In this document: positions 1 to 6,161 of the stretch, one piece after another
How the letters are laid out: every line of letters begins with the position of its first letter
How positions within the stretch are numbered: position 1 is the first letter of the stretch
The notes under the pieces: model-generated
Told to the model about the DNA's origin: nothing
Databases searched by the model: none
The model's input: only the letters and a program-made list of their open reading frames with translations
Source of the DNA: Chloroflexota bacterium
GTDB taxonomy: Bacteria > Chloroflexota > Limnocylindria > QHBO01
Reading direction: 5' to 3'
Assembly: GCA_013697395.1 (NCBI GenBank)
Contig: JACCWY010000323.1
Coordinates: 1 to 9,497, forward strand
DNA length: 9,497 bases
Position numbers and translations under genes: made by a program

Positions 1-18
1 CGCGGCCCCCCCACCCGA

Positions 19-24
19 TAGCAT
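19..24 (+). promoter_or_regulatory. Putative -10 element (TAGCAT) for a leaderless glycosyltransferase mRNA
   Basis: TAGCAT fits the TANNNT -10 consensus. It is followed by exactly 7 nt (25-31) and then the GTG start at 32, so transcription would begin at or next to the start codon. No Shine-Dalgarno-like purine run precedes the GTG, as expected for a leaderless transcript. The same arrangement occurs before ispH. The -35 position would lie at or beyond the left edge of the window and cannot be judged. This is inference from spacing and motif only. Confidence 0.45.
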
Positions 25-31
25 CGGTCCC

Positions 32-1285
32 GTGAAAATCGGGATCGCGGCCACTCGAATGGCCGGCGTCGACGGCGTCACCTTCGAGACGGCAAAGTGG
101 GAGGCCGTGCTCAACGGTATGGGCCACGACCTGCGCCTCTGTGCGGGAGAGGTCGACGCCCTTCGCTTCCAGGCACGTCTCGTCCCACCCATGCACTTCA
201 CCTGGGCGCCGGCGGCCCGCGTCTCAGCCGCCGCATTCGATCCGGAGAGCAACCCCGCTGCGGTACGGGCCGAGATCGATCGTCTCGCAGATCTGCTGCT
301 ACCCGTGCTCCGTGATTGGGTGCAGGTGAATGCTCTCGACGCGCTGATCGTCGAGAACGCCTGGGCCATCCCGATGCAGCTGCCGCTGGCCGTTGCCCTG
401 CGCCGGATGGTCGAGGAGCGTCGCCTACCGACCATCGGCCACCATCACGACTACTGGTGGGAGCGTGAGCGGTTCGCCACCTGCGTGGTGCCGGAGGTCC
501 TGGAGGAAGCCTTCCCGCCCGACCTCCCGTGGGTGCGCCACGTCAGCATCAACAGCCTCGGTGCGGCGCAGCTGCGCAAGCATCGAGGAATCGACTCTGT
601 CGTCGTGCCCAATGTCTTCGACTTCGGCGACCGACGTCCACGACGCTCTCCGGCCGTGCGCCGCCGATTGCGACAGGAGCTCGGCATGAGCGAGCGTGGC
701 CTCCTGGTCGTGCAGCCGACCCGCGTCGTGCCCCGCAAGGGCATCGAGCTCGCGATTGAGCTGGTCGGGCGCCTCGATGACCCCGATGCCGTGCTCCTGA
801 TCACGTCGCCGGCCGGTGACGAGGGCCTTGCCTATCTCGTCGAGCTCGAGCGGCTCGCCGAGCGCCACCGGGTGCGACTGGCATACGCCGCCGATCGTTT
901 CGCCCCTGACGCCGACGGCAAGCCGATCCGCCCCGCCCACTCGCTCAATGACGCATACCTCGCCGCCGACCTCATCACCTATCCGAGCCTGTACGAGGGC
1001 TACGGCAACGCGCTGGTGGAGGCCCTGTACTACGGCGTGCCGGTGATGGTGAACCGCTACCCCGTGTACGTTGCCGACATCGCGCCGCTCGGCGTGCGCA
1101 TGATCGAGATCGATGGCGCCATCAGCGACGACACCATCGAGGAGGTCCGGGCACTGCTCGCCAACCCAAGCAGGATCCGCGAAAACGCGCACCACAACTT
1201 CGAGGTCGGGCAAAGGCACCTCTCGTACGGGTTGCTGCGCCGTCGCCTGCGATCGCTCCTTCGTGGCATCGAGGCATCACCATGA
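32..1285 (+). CDS. GT4-fold glycosyltransferase, possibly mannosylglucosylglycerate-synthase-like
   Basis: This 417-residue protein should transfer a sugar from a nucleotide-sugar donor with retention of configuration, in the cytoplasm. It has the two-domain GT-B layout of family GT4. The N-terminal acceptor half begins KIGIAATRMAGVDGV and holds a distinctive aromatic block HHHDYWWERERF (137-148). The C-terminal donor half has QPTRVVPRKG (228-237, with R231 and K236 in the usual phosphate-binding positions) and the EX7E motif YEGYGNALVE, with E322 and E330. The N-terminal DGV segment, the HHHD-WWER block and NRYPVYVADI (341-350) recall the mannosylglucosylglycerate-synthase-like group, which makes a compatible solute. 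That subfamily call is from memory; donor and acceptor are not shown by the sequence. The start is GTG at 32; the frame stays open to the window edge, but KIGI is the natural beta-strand start of a GT-B fold and a TANNNT box lies 7 nt upstream. The gene is alone on the plus strand and converges on ispH. Confidence 0.88.
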   Translation: MKIGIAATRMAGVDGVTFETAKWEAVLNGMGHDLRLCAGEVDALRFQARLVPPMHFTWAPAARVSAAAFDPESNPAAVRAEIDRLADLLLPVLRDWVQVNALDALIVENAWAIPMQLPLAVALRRMVEERRLPTIGHHHDYWWERERFATCVVPEVLEEAFPPDLPWVRHVSINSLGAAQLRKHRGIDSVVVPNVFDFGDRRPRRSPAVRRRLRQELGMSERGLLVVQPTRVVPRKGIELAIELVGRLDDPDAVLLITSPAGDEGLAYLVELERLAERHRVRLAYAADRFAPDADGKPIRPAHSLNDAYLAADLITYPSLYEGYGNALVEALYYGVPVMVNRYPVYVADIAPLGVRMIEIDGAISDDTIEEVRALLANPSRIRENAHHNFEVGQRHLSYGLLRRRLRSLLRGIEASP

Positions 1286-1538
1286 CCGGTCCCGAGCGCA
1301 CCCGGCGCGCGAGACTCGGAGTCAACGGGGAGGCGCGTCCTTGCCGAGCGGCCAGGCACCCTCCTCGGCCTCCGCGTCTCAACTTCCTCTCAGATTCTCA
1401 CCGGCAGAGAGCTACGTCAGATTCAGATGCGTGATCCGTCTGGAATTCCCATGTTGAGAGAATTGACGACGGGTCGCGCCCCCTCCCACGCTCAGGCGGC
1501 GACCGACGCTGAATCGACAGTGCCGCTTGCTGTCCGTG

Positions 1539-1560
1539 GGTAAGAATCCGGTAGGAATGC
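1539..1560. repeat. Imperfect 11-bp tandem repeat
   Basis: GGTAAGAATCC (1539-1549) is followed immediately by GGTAGGAATGC (1550-1560), with 9 of 11 positions identical. A period of 11 bp is close to one helical turn, as in some direct-repeat operators. However, the site lies beyond the 3' end of ispH, with no promoter recognised nearby, so it may be chance. Confidence 0.3.
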
Positions 1561-1568
1561 AGTCCGAT

Positions 1569-1595
1569 GCGCGGCCGCGGAGGCTCACGGCGCGC
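1569..1595. terminator. Candidate GC-rich hairpin between convergent genes
   Basis: GCGCG plus CCG (1569-1573 and 1575-1577, with one bulged G at 1574) can pair with CGG plus CGCGC (1588-1595) around a 10-nt loop. The left arm also contains the perfect palindrome CGCGGCCGCG (1570-1579). The hairpin lies 5 nt past the ispH stop and could serve either convergent gene. Neither side has a proper T-run (the plus side reads CCCTTTC), so it may be a weak terminator or only a by-product of high G+C. Confidence 0.25.
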
Positions 1596-1600
1596 CCCTT

Positions 1601-2473
1601 TCAGGCGGTCAGGGCGTAGACGCGCTCGCGGACCTCTTCGAGGTCGACCTCGGGGGTGGAGGTGCCGCCGGTGATGCCGACCCGGGCCTTGCCCTGAAGC
1701 CACTCGGCGTGCTCGGCCGCCAGTTCATCCGCATCGGCGACGTGGACGGTGTCGGGCAGGATCTCGCGGCACTTCACGGCAAGCTCCTTGGTATTCGAGC
1801 TGTTCTTGCCGCCGACCACGATCATGGCGTCGACCTGCTTGGCCAGCACCACCGAGTCGTCCTGCCGGGTCAGGGTGACCGGGCATACGGTGTTGATCAC
1901 GCGCAGGTCGTGGGCGCGACGCAGGCAGAAAGCGGCGAATTCCTCGAGCTTGATGGGCAGGATGGTCGACTGCGAGAGCACGCCGATCTTCTTCGTGCGC
2001 GGCACGCGCTCCCAGGTGGATCGGTCCAAGTCGTCCACGACCACGTGCTTGTCGCCGGCATACGAACGCACGCCCTTGACCTCGGGATGGTCCTCGTGAC
2101 CGATGATGCACACCGTGTAGCCGGCCTCCGCCAGCTCGCGGGCGGCCTTCTGCGACTGGAGGACCCAGGTGCATGTGGCGTCGATGACCTCGAGGTCCTC
2201 CTTGCCCTTGACCGCCTCGAACTCGCCCTTCGGGACGCCGTGGGCGCGGATGACGAGCGTGCCCCCCTCGACCTGGTCGGCCAGGTCGGCAGTGCGGATG
2301 CCACGGTCGCTCAGATCGGCCTTGATGCCGGGGTTATGCACCAGCTGGCCGAGGGTGGTGACCTCCTTGCCCTCGCTTCGCGCATGCTTGGCCTTGTCGA
2401 TCGCGAGGCGAACGCCGTAGCAGAAGCCGGCGCGCTCGGCGATGCGGACGTCGGGCCGCGTGGTCGTTGTCAT
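1601..2473 (-). CDS. ispH: 4-hydroxy-3-methylbut-2-enyl diphosphate reductase (IspH/LytB)
   Basis: IspH is the [4Fe-4S] enzyme that reduces HMBPP to isopentenyl and dimethylallyl diphosphate, the last step of the MEP isoprenoid pathway. Numbering from the start at 2473 (290 aa), the three cluster cysteines are C18 (GFCYGV), C101 (DATCTW) and C197 (NTVCPVT). Substrate-binding residues are in the expected motifs: H46 (VHN), H78 (RAHG), H129 and the catalytic E131 in GHEDHPEV, T170 (SQST), S225 and N227 in GGKNSSNT, and S272 in GGTSTPE. Length is normal for the family. The frame also has an ATG at 2482, but it overlaps the TAGAAT -10-like box, so the ATG at 2473 is preferred as the start of a leaderless mRNA. 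The gene is separated from the upstream operon by about 230 bp and probably has its own promoter. All key residues are present, so it should be active. Confidence 0.97.
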   Translation of the reverse strand: MTTTTRPDVRIAERAGFCYGVRLAIDKAKHARSEGKEVTTLGQLVHNPGIKADLSDRGIRTADLADQVEGGTLVIRAHGVPKGEFEAVKGKEDLEVIDATCTWVLQSQKAARELAEAGYTVCIIGHEDHPEVKGVRSYAGDKHVVVDDLDRSTWERVPRTKKIGVLSQSTILPIKLEEFAAFCLRRAHDLRVINTVCPVTLTRQDDSVVLAKQVDAMIVVGGKNSSNTKELAVKCREILPDTVHVADADELAAEHAEWLQGKARVGITGGTSTPEVDLEEVRERVYALTA

Positions 2474-2480
2474 TGCATCC

Positions 2481-2486
2481 ATTCTA
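2481..2486 (-). promoter_or_regulatory. Putative -10 element (TAGAAT) for leaderless ispH
   Basis: On the minus strand TAGAAT, one mismatch from TATAAT, is followed by 7 nt (GGATGCA) and then ATG at 2473. This is the same hexamer-to-start spacing as at the glycosyltransferase. The box overlaps the alternative ispH ATG at 2482, which would then lie upstream of the transcription start. No convincing TTGACA-like -35 is present at 16-19 bp spacing; the best match is only TTCGGA at 2511-2506, with a 19-bp spacer. No Shine-Dalgarno run sits at proper distance from either ATG. Confidence 0.5.
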
Positions 2487-2492
2487 GGTTGG

Positions 2493-2553
2493 ATGAGGGC
2501 TCCGGTCCGAATTCGTCGTCACCGCTCCATCGGGTGCCTCGCAATGAGGGCTC
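2493..2553. repeat. Pair of 10-bp direct repeats upstream of ispH
   Basis: ATGAGGGCTC occurs at 2493-2502 and again at 2544-2553, 51 bp apart (close to five helical turns). The second copy lies in a 12-bp imperfect palindrome, ATGAG-GG-CTCAT (2544-2555). Relative to an ispH transcription start at 2473, the copies cover about -20 to -29 and -71 to -80. The proximal copy would therefore sit between the -10 and -35 positions, where a repressor could act. No regulator is identified. Confidence 0.35.
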
Positions 2554-2564
2554 ATCCGGCGATT

Positions 2565-2584
2565 CCCGCGCATTCATGCGTGGG
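2565..2584. repeat. Inverted repeat with 8-bp stem between plsC and ispH
   Basis: CCCGCGCA (2565-2572) pairs with TGCGTGGG (2577-2584) across the 4-nt loop TTCA. Pairing includes one G-U in the plus-strand RNA; the minus-strand RNA would have an A-C mismatch at that position. It lies about 130 nt past the plsC stop and about 90-110 bp upstream of the proposed ispH start. There is no T-run after it on the minus strand, so a terminator role for the long operon is doubtful. The rest of 2487-2711 shows no gene. Confidence 0.35.
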
Positions 2585-2711
2585 AGGACTGCTGACTGAC
2601 CAATCCGAGCCGTCGGAGATGGATGCGCGCCAGCGCCACGCTCGGTTGGAGCCGGATGGCCGATACGCGCTCGCCGCTTCCGCCGCTAGCAGTCCCCGGG
2701 CGAATGCGCGA

Positions 2712-3383
2712 TCAGGAATTCGACGCGGCCGAGCCAGACGCCGCCGGGCGCTGCTCGGGCGGCAGGAGCGAGGCGATCTCCCGCATGATCCGATCAGTGC
2801 CCTCGGTCAGCACCGCGCGGTCCAGGCGGCCCTCCGGCCCGTGCGGCAGCATGAAGGGCTGGCCGATGCGAATCCTCACCCGGGTGGGATGCGGCCACCG
2901 CGACCGACCGGGAAAGATGCGGTGCGTGCCGGCGATCCCGACCGGGATGAGCGGTGCGCCCGAACGCATGGCCAGGAACGCGGCGCCCGGCTTGCCCGCC
3001 TTGAGATGGCCGTCGCGCGAGCGAGTGCCCTCCACGAACAGGGCCAGGGGCCGGCCGTCGGCCAGGGCCTGGAGGGAGAAGCGCTGGGCTGCGCGATCAC
3101 CTTCGCCGCGACGGACGAAGTACACGCCCGACTGGGTGGCCAGCCAGCCGACGATCGGCCACCCGCGCATCTCGATCTTGGCCATGAAGTGCACCACGCG
3201 GCCGACCTGGTGCCCGGTCGACCAGCCGAGGATGGGCGGGTCGAGGTTCGAGCAATGATTCGACACGAGGATGAAGGCGCCCTCCCGCGGAATGCGCTCG
3301 ACGCCGTCGATGCGCGCGCGGAAGAGGAAGCGCGCCAGGAAGCCGGTGATCGCGCAGCCGGGGTGATAGAACCAGCTACGCAT
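2712..3383 (-). CDS. plsC: 1-acyl-sn-glycerol-3-phosphate acyltransferase (PlsC family)
   Basis: PlsC-family enzymes acylate lysophosphatidic acid to phosphatidic acid at the inner membrane surface. The 223-residue product has the four family motifs: NHCSNLD (42-48, the HX4D pair H43 and D48), GVYFVRR (86-92), FVEGTRS (116-122) and PLIPVGIAG (144-152). Motif III has valine where proline is most common (FPEGTRS), a tolerated change. The N-terminus (about 3-22) is hydrophobic and aromatic. The C-terminal 15 residues are low complexity, rich in A, S and P. The ATG at 3383 overlaps the cmk stop by 8 nt (ATGCGTAG) and has GGAG 7 nt upstream. The same frame runs further upstream, but that part is a shadow of cmk. 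It is the last gene of the operon. Cmk and PlsC both serve phospholipid synthesis (CDP/CTP supply and phosphatidate), and cmk-plsC pairs are common. Other lysophospholipid acyltransferase substrates cannot be excluded. Confidence 0.93.
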   Translation of the reverse strand: MRSWFYHPGCAITGFLARFLFRARIDGVERIPREGAFILVSNHCSNLDPPILGWSTGHQVGRVVHFMAKIEMRGWPIVGWLATQSGVYFVRRGEGDRAAQRFSLQALADGRPLALFVEGTRSRDGHLKAGKPGAAFLAMRSGAPLIPVGIAGTHRIFPGRSRWPHPTRVRIRIGQPFMLPHGPEGRLDRAVLTEGTDRIMREIASLLPPEQRPAASGSAASNS

Positions 3384-4050
3384 CGAGGCGCTCCAGTGCC
3401 TCGATGATCGCTTCGACGCACGCGTCCACCGCCAGCTTGCCGGTGTCCAGCACCAGCGCGCCGGGCGGGATGCGCAGGGGGGCGACCGCCCGGCCCGAGT
3501 CGGCGGCGTCGCGGCGGCGGATCTCCTCGAGGTATTCGTCGACCCGGTCCGGGCGGCCCATCTCATTGGCGCGCCGCGCGGCTCGCACTTCCGCGTCGGC
3601 GGTCAGGAACACCTTCATCGTCGCCTCAGGCAGGATGACGGTGCCGATGTCGCGGCCGACCATGACGACACTCCCTCGCCACGCCGCCGCGCGCTGCACG
3701 CCGACCATCGCATCGCGCACCTCGGGATGCCGGCTGACGGCACTCACCGCTCGGTCGACCCGCGGGGACCGCACCTCCAGGGTCACGTCGCGCCCGTCGA
3801 GGAGCACGGTCTCGAGGCGGTCGGTCTGGTCGGGACGAGCCCGCTCGACCTCGATCGGACACGCGTCGACGAGCGTTGCCAGCGCCGGCCCGTCGTCCAG
3901 ATCGACGTCGCGCTCCAGCGCGGCCAGGGTCAGCGCCCGGTACATGAGCCCGGTGTCGACGAACGTGGCGTCGATGCGCTGGGCAAGCGCGTGGCCGATG
4001 GTGCTCTTGCCCGCGCCCGATGGCCCGTCGATGGCGACCGTCGTGCTCAT
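3376..4050 (-). CDS. cmk: Cytidylate kinase
   Basis: Cmk phosphorylates CMP and dCMP with ATP in the cytoplasm, feeding CTP and dCTP pools. The 224-residue protein is of normal length. It begins with the Walker A P-loop GPSGAGKS (9-16), followed by VDTGLMYRA (31-39), corresponding to the family DTGAMYRA, which binds the nucleotide monophosphate. GRDIGTVILPEA (132-143) is the strongly conserved Cmk signature. The LID/arginine region RRRDAADSGRAVAPL (178-192) carries the usual D and R residues. The ATG at 4050 overlaps the stop of the pseudouridine synthase gene as ATGA, so translation is probably coupled. The 3' end overlaps plsC by 8 nt. No key residue is missing. Confidence 0.97.
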   Translation of the reverse strand: MSTTVAIDGPSGAGKSTIGHALAQRIDATFVDTGLMYRALTLAALERDVDLDDGPALATLVDACPIEVERARPDQTDRLETVLLDGRDVTLEVRSPRVDRAVSAVSRHPEVRDAMVGVQRAAAWRGSVVMVGRDIGTVILPEATMKVFLTADAEVRAARRANEMGRPDRVDEYLEEIRRRDAADSGRAVAPLRIPPGALVLDTGKLAVDACVEAIIEALERLDA

Positions 4051-4796
4051 CGTCTGCGCGGCTCACCGGCCAGCGCGGCCACCTCCACCGGTCGCAGCTG
4101 CCGCCACTGTCCCGAACGCAGTCCGGTGATCCGAAGCGGGCCGATTCGGGTCCGTACCAGGCGCTCGATGCGGGCATCAACGGCGGCGAAGAGGCGCCGT
4201 ACCTCGCGCTTTCGTCCCTCACCGATCCGGACGGACAGCCAGGCGCCCTCCTCCGACCGCTCGCGCTCGATCTCGGGCGGAGGGAGGGCAAACCGCGCGG
4301 CAAGCAGGCGCGCCGGGCCGTCCTCGAGCGTGACCCCATCGCGGAGCTGCTGGAGGATGGCGCGCATGGGCGGGGGGGAGACGAGCGCCGCGTACTCCCG
4401 CTCGTTGCCGTAGCGCGGATGGACCACGCGGTTCGCCCAATCGCCATCGTTGGTCAGGATCATGAGGCCCTCCGACTCGACGTCGAGGCGGCCCGCCGGC
4501 CACAGCCGCTCACCCCCTGCGTCGACCAGTCCCACGACCGATCGCCGCCCCCGTTCGTCGTGGGCCGAGGAGAGATACCCGGGCGGCTTGTGGATGGCGA
4601 GGTGCACGGCGCGGGAAGCCGTCGGCAGCGGGTGACCGTCGACCTCGATCCGGTCGACGGCCGGGTCGGCGGATGCGCCGAGCTCGGCCCTGCGGCCGTT
4701 GACCGAAACGCGTCCGTCGGCGATGAGCTCCTCGGCTCCCCGGCGCGAGGCCAGTCCGGCGCGGGCGATGAGCTTCTGGAGCCGCTCACTCGCCAT
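4047..4796 (-). CDS. rluB: RluB/RsuA-family rRNA pseudouridine synthase
   Basis: This family converts a uridine in ribosomal RNA to pseudouridine; RluB acts on 23S and RsuA on 16S rRNA. The 249-residue product has an N-terminal S4 RNA-binding domain (about 3-55, RLQKLIARAGLASRRGAEEL) followed by the catalytic domain. The catalytic aspartate is D105 in GRLDVESEGLMILTNDG (102-118). The late motif GEGRKREVRR (192-201) corresponds to the family EGRNRQVRRM, with K and E replacing N and Q. The tail is basic. The ATG at 4796 lies inside the end of scpB (11-nt overlap), and the stop overlaps cmk as ATGA. Placement directly after scpA-scpB is the usual context for rluB, so RluB is favoured over RsuA; the exact target base cannot be read from the sequence. 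Confidence 0.93.
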   Translation of the reverse strand: MASERLQKLIARAGLASRRGAEELIADGRVSVNGRRAELGASADPAVDRIEVDGHPLPTASRAVHLAIHKPPGYLSSAHDERGRRSVVGLVDAGGERLWPAGRLDVESEGLMILTNDGDWANRVVHPRYGNEREYAALVSPPPMRAILQQLRDGVTLEDGPARLLAARFALPPPEIERERSEEGAWLSVRIGEGRKREVRRLFAAVDARIERLVRTRIGPLRITGLRSGQWRQLRPVEVAALAGEPRRR

Positions 4797-5379
4797 CGGC
4801 GAGGTCGGCGCCGCCGGCTGCCGGCCCCGGCATCGCCGTCAGGGCGGTCAGCTGCGCCGCGTCGCTCGAGAGCGGCGGCAGGTCGTCAAGCGAGGTGAGC
4901 CCGAAGCGCTCGAGGAACGTGAACGTGGTCCCGAACAGGACCGGCCGGCCGGGCGTGTCGCGCCGCCCCGTCTCGGCGACCAGCCGGCGATGGAGGAGGG
5001 AGCGGATGACGTAGTCGGAGTCGACGCCTCGGACCCGCTCGACGTCGCCGCGCGTGCATGGCTGGCGATACGCCACGACCGCGAGCGCCTCGAGCGCCGC
5101 CGTCGACAGGCGCGCCTCCTCCCGCGCCGCATAGGCGGCCAGGCGGGCGCCCACCTCCGGTGCGGTGACGAGCTGCCAGGCGTCCTCGTGACGCTGGAGC
5201 CGGATGCCGCGCTCCTCCTCCTGCAGGCGCTCGGCCAGCGCGGCCAGCGCAGCCTCGGCCCGGACGCGCGTCACGTCCGCCAGCTCGGCAATCTCGGCGC
5301 TCGTCAGCGGACGCTCGGCGATGAACAGCAATGCCTCGAGGAAGGCGCCGACGTCAGCCGCGCCGCCGTGGTCGGTCAC
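4786..5379 (-). CDS. scpB: Condensin subunit ScpB
   Basis: ScpB is the winged-helix kleisin-associated subunit of the Smc-ScpA-ScpB condensin, which compacts and segregates the chromosome. The 197-residue protein has two winged-helix units. The first covers about 8-85 and contains LEALLFIAERPLT (14-26). The second covers about 91-165, with LSTAALEALAVVAYRQP (91-107), the RGVDSDYVIRSLLHRRLV segment (117-134), GRPVLFGTT (144-152) and FLERFGLTSLDDLPPL (155-170), all textbook ScpB blocks. The C-terminal 25 residues are Ala/Gly/Asp-rich. The start is GTG at 5379, overlapping the scpA stop as GTGA, with GGAG 8 nt upstream. No smc gene lies in the window. Confidence 0.96.
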   Translation of the reverse strand: MTDHGGAADVGAFLEALLFIAERPLTSAEIAELADVTRVRAEAALAALAERLQEEERGIRLQRHEDAWQLVTAPEVGARLAAYAAREEARLSTAALEALAVVAYRQPCTRGDVERVRGVDSDYVIRSLLHRRLVAETGRRDTPGRPVLFGTTFTFLERFGLTSLDDLPPLSSDAAQLTALTAMPGPAAGGADLADGE

Positions 5380-6161
5380 GCTCCCGACTCCGCCGACTCG
5401 ACGAGGATCGGTCCGAAGACCTCGTCCTGCTCCGCCGTCACCTGCTTCCGTCGGACGAGCTCGAGCGTGGCGAGGAACGTGACCGCCGCCTCGGTGCGGG
5501 AGCGACAGCGAGCCAGGATCGACTGGAGGAGGACCTTGCCGCCTCCCGACAGCGCCCGGCGCAGGACATCGATCTGCTGTCCGATCGTGATCTCGCGGGC
5601 AACGATCTCAGGCGGCGGTGCGACCGGCTCGGGGATGGCGGCGAGGGTCGCGAGGGCTGCCGCCAGCACGCCGGCCGGCATCGGGTCGGAAGGCGAGTCT
5701 GGCAGGTCCGACTCGCGGGGCTCGCGTCGCATGGCGGGAGCGGTGCCATCGCGGGCGCCGAGCCCCACGGCCGCATCACGCAGGGCACGGTACTCGATCA
5801 GGCGGCGGCGGAGCTCACCCTCGTCGACCTCCTCCGCGGCGTCGGGCAGCGGGGGCAGCGGCTCGGACGGCAGGATGCGCTTCGATTTCAGGAAGATCAG
5901 CTGTGCTGCGATCACGACGAACTCCGACAGGTTGACGGCGTCGACGGGATGGCGCGCCAGGTGCTCCACATAGGCATCGGAGACCTCGGCCAGCGGCACG
6001 GTCAGGATGTCGAGCTGGCGCGACTCGATCAGGTGGAGGAGGAGTTGGAGCGGCCCCTCGAAGTCCGGCAGGGCGACGGTGAAGGAGGCATCGCCGATCG
6101 GCACGGCGACGCCGGGGTCGGTGTCGATCGGGGTCGGCCGCATCCGGTCAGCTTGCGTCAT
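5376..6161 (-). CDS. scpA: Condensin kleisin subunit ScpA
   Basis: ScpA is the kleisin that bridges the Smc heads and binds ScpB. In the 261-residue product the N-terminal Smc-neck-binding helices start at FEGPLQLLLHLIE (34-46) and include SEFVVIAAQLIFLKSKRILP (79-98). A variable linker rich in P, A, D and R spans about 133-187. The C-terminal winged helix (about 205-252) includes TFLATLELVRRKQV (228-241). The ATG at 6161 overlaps the end of the HD gene by 14 nt. A second in-frame ATG at 6143, 4 nt past the HD stop, is an alternative start that removes six residues; neither has a clear Shine-Dalgarno. The same frame stays open for more than 1 kb upstream, but that part is a shadow of the HD, M50 and neighbouring genes, not a fusion. 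The scpA stop overlaps scpB as GTGA. Confidence 0.95.
   Translation of the reverse strand: MTQADRMRPTPIDTDPGVAVPIGDASFTVALPDFEGPLQLLLHLIESRQLDILTVPLAEVSDAYVEHLARHPVDAVNLSEFVVIAAQLIFLKSKRILPSEPLPPLPDAAEEVDEGELRRRLIEYRALRDAAVGLGARDGTAPAMRREPRESDLPDSPSDPMPAGVLAAALATLAAIPEPVAPPPEIVAREITIGQQIDVLRRALSGGGKVLLQSILARCRSRTEAAVTFLATLELVRRKQVTAEQDEVFGPILVESAESGA

Larger units (their letters stand above)
1286..1600. other. Non-coding region between convergent genes
   Basis: About 315 bp separates the glycosyltransferase stop from the ispH stop. The middle part (about 1380-1470) is visibly richer in A+T than the flanking genes. It holds an 8-bp direct repeat TCAGATTC (1390-1397 and 1417-1424), the perfect palindrome GGAATTCC (1442-1449), an 11-bp imperfect tandem repeat and a GC-rich hairpin (both listed separately). 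A 50-codon arginine-rich frame at 1282-1434 overlaps the glycosyltransferase stop as ATGA but does not look convincing as a gene. I see no RNA gene and no clear intrinsic terminator with a T-run. Confidence 0.6.

Noticed and set aside
425..1219. Long open frame (264 codons) on the minus strand opposite the glycosyltransferase
   Set aside because: High-GC antisense frames are often open by codon bias alone; the product has no recognisable motif, while the plus strand has a full GT4 protein.
1463..1468. TTGACG as a -35 box of a plus-strand promoter
   Set aside because: No TANNNT or TATAAT-like sequence lies 16-18 bp downstream; that stretch is C-rich.
1709..2599. 296-codon plus-strand frame opposite ispH
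   Set aside because: It is antisense to a complete IspH with all catalytic residues, and its translation is V/D/G/L-biased without any family signature.
2541..2612. Possible tRNA between ispH and plsC (a stem and a GACCA end)
   Set aside because: No cloverleaf can be drawn: there is no T-loop GTTCGAATC-like segment, no anticodon stem and no acceptor pairing.
2712..3566. N-terminally extended plsC starting at 3566
   Set aside because: The extra 61 residues are an S/R/T-rich shadow of the cmk 3' end. PlsC homology begins at the ATG at 3383, which has a GGAG at 7 nt.
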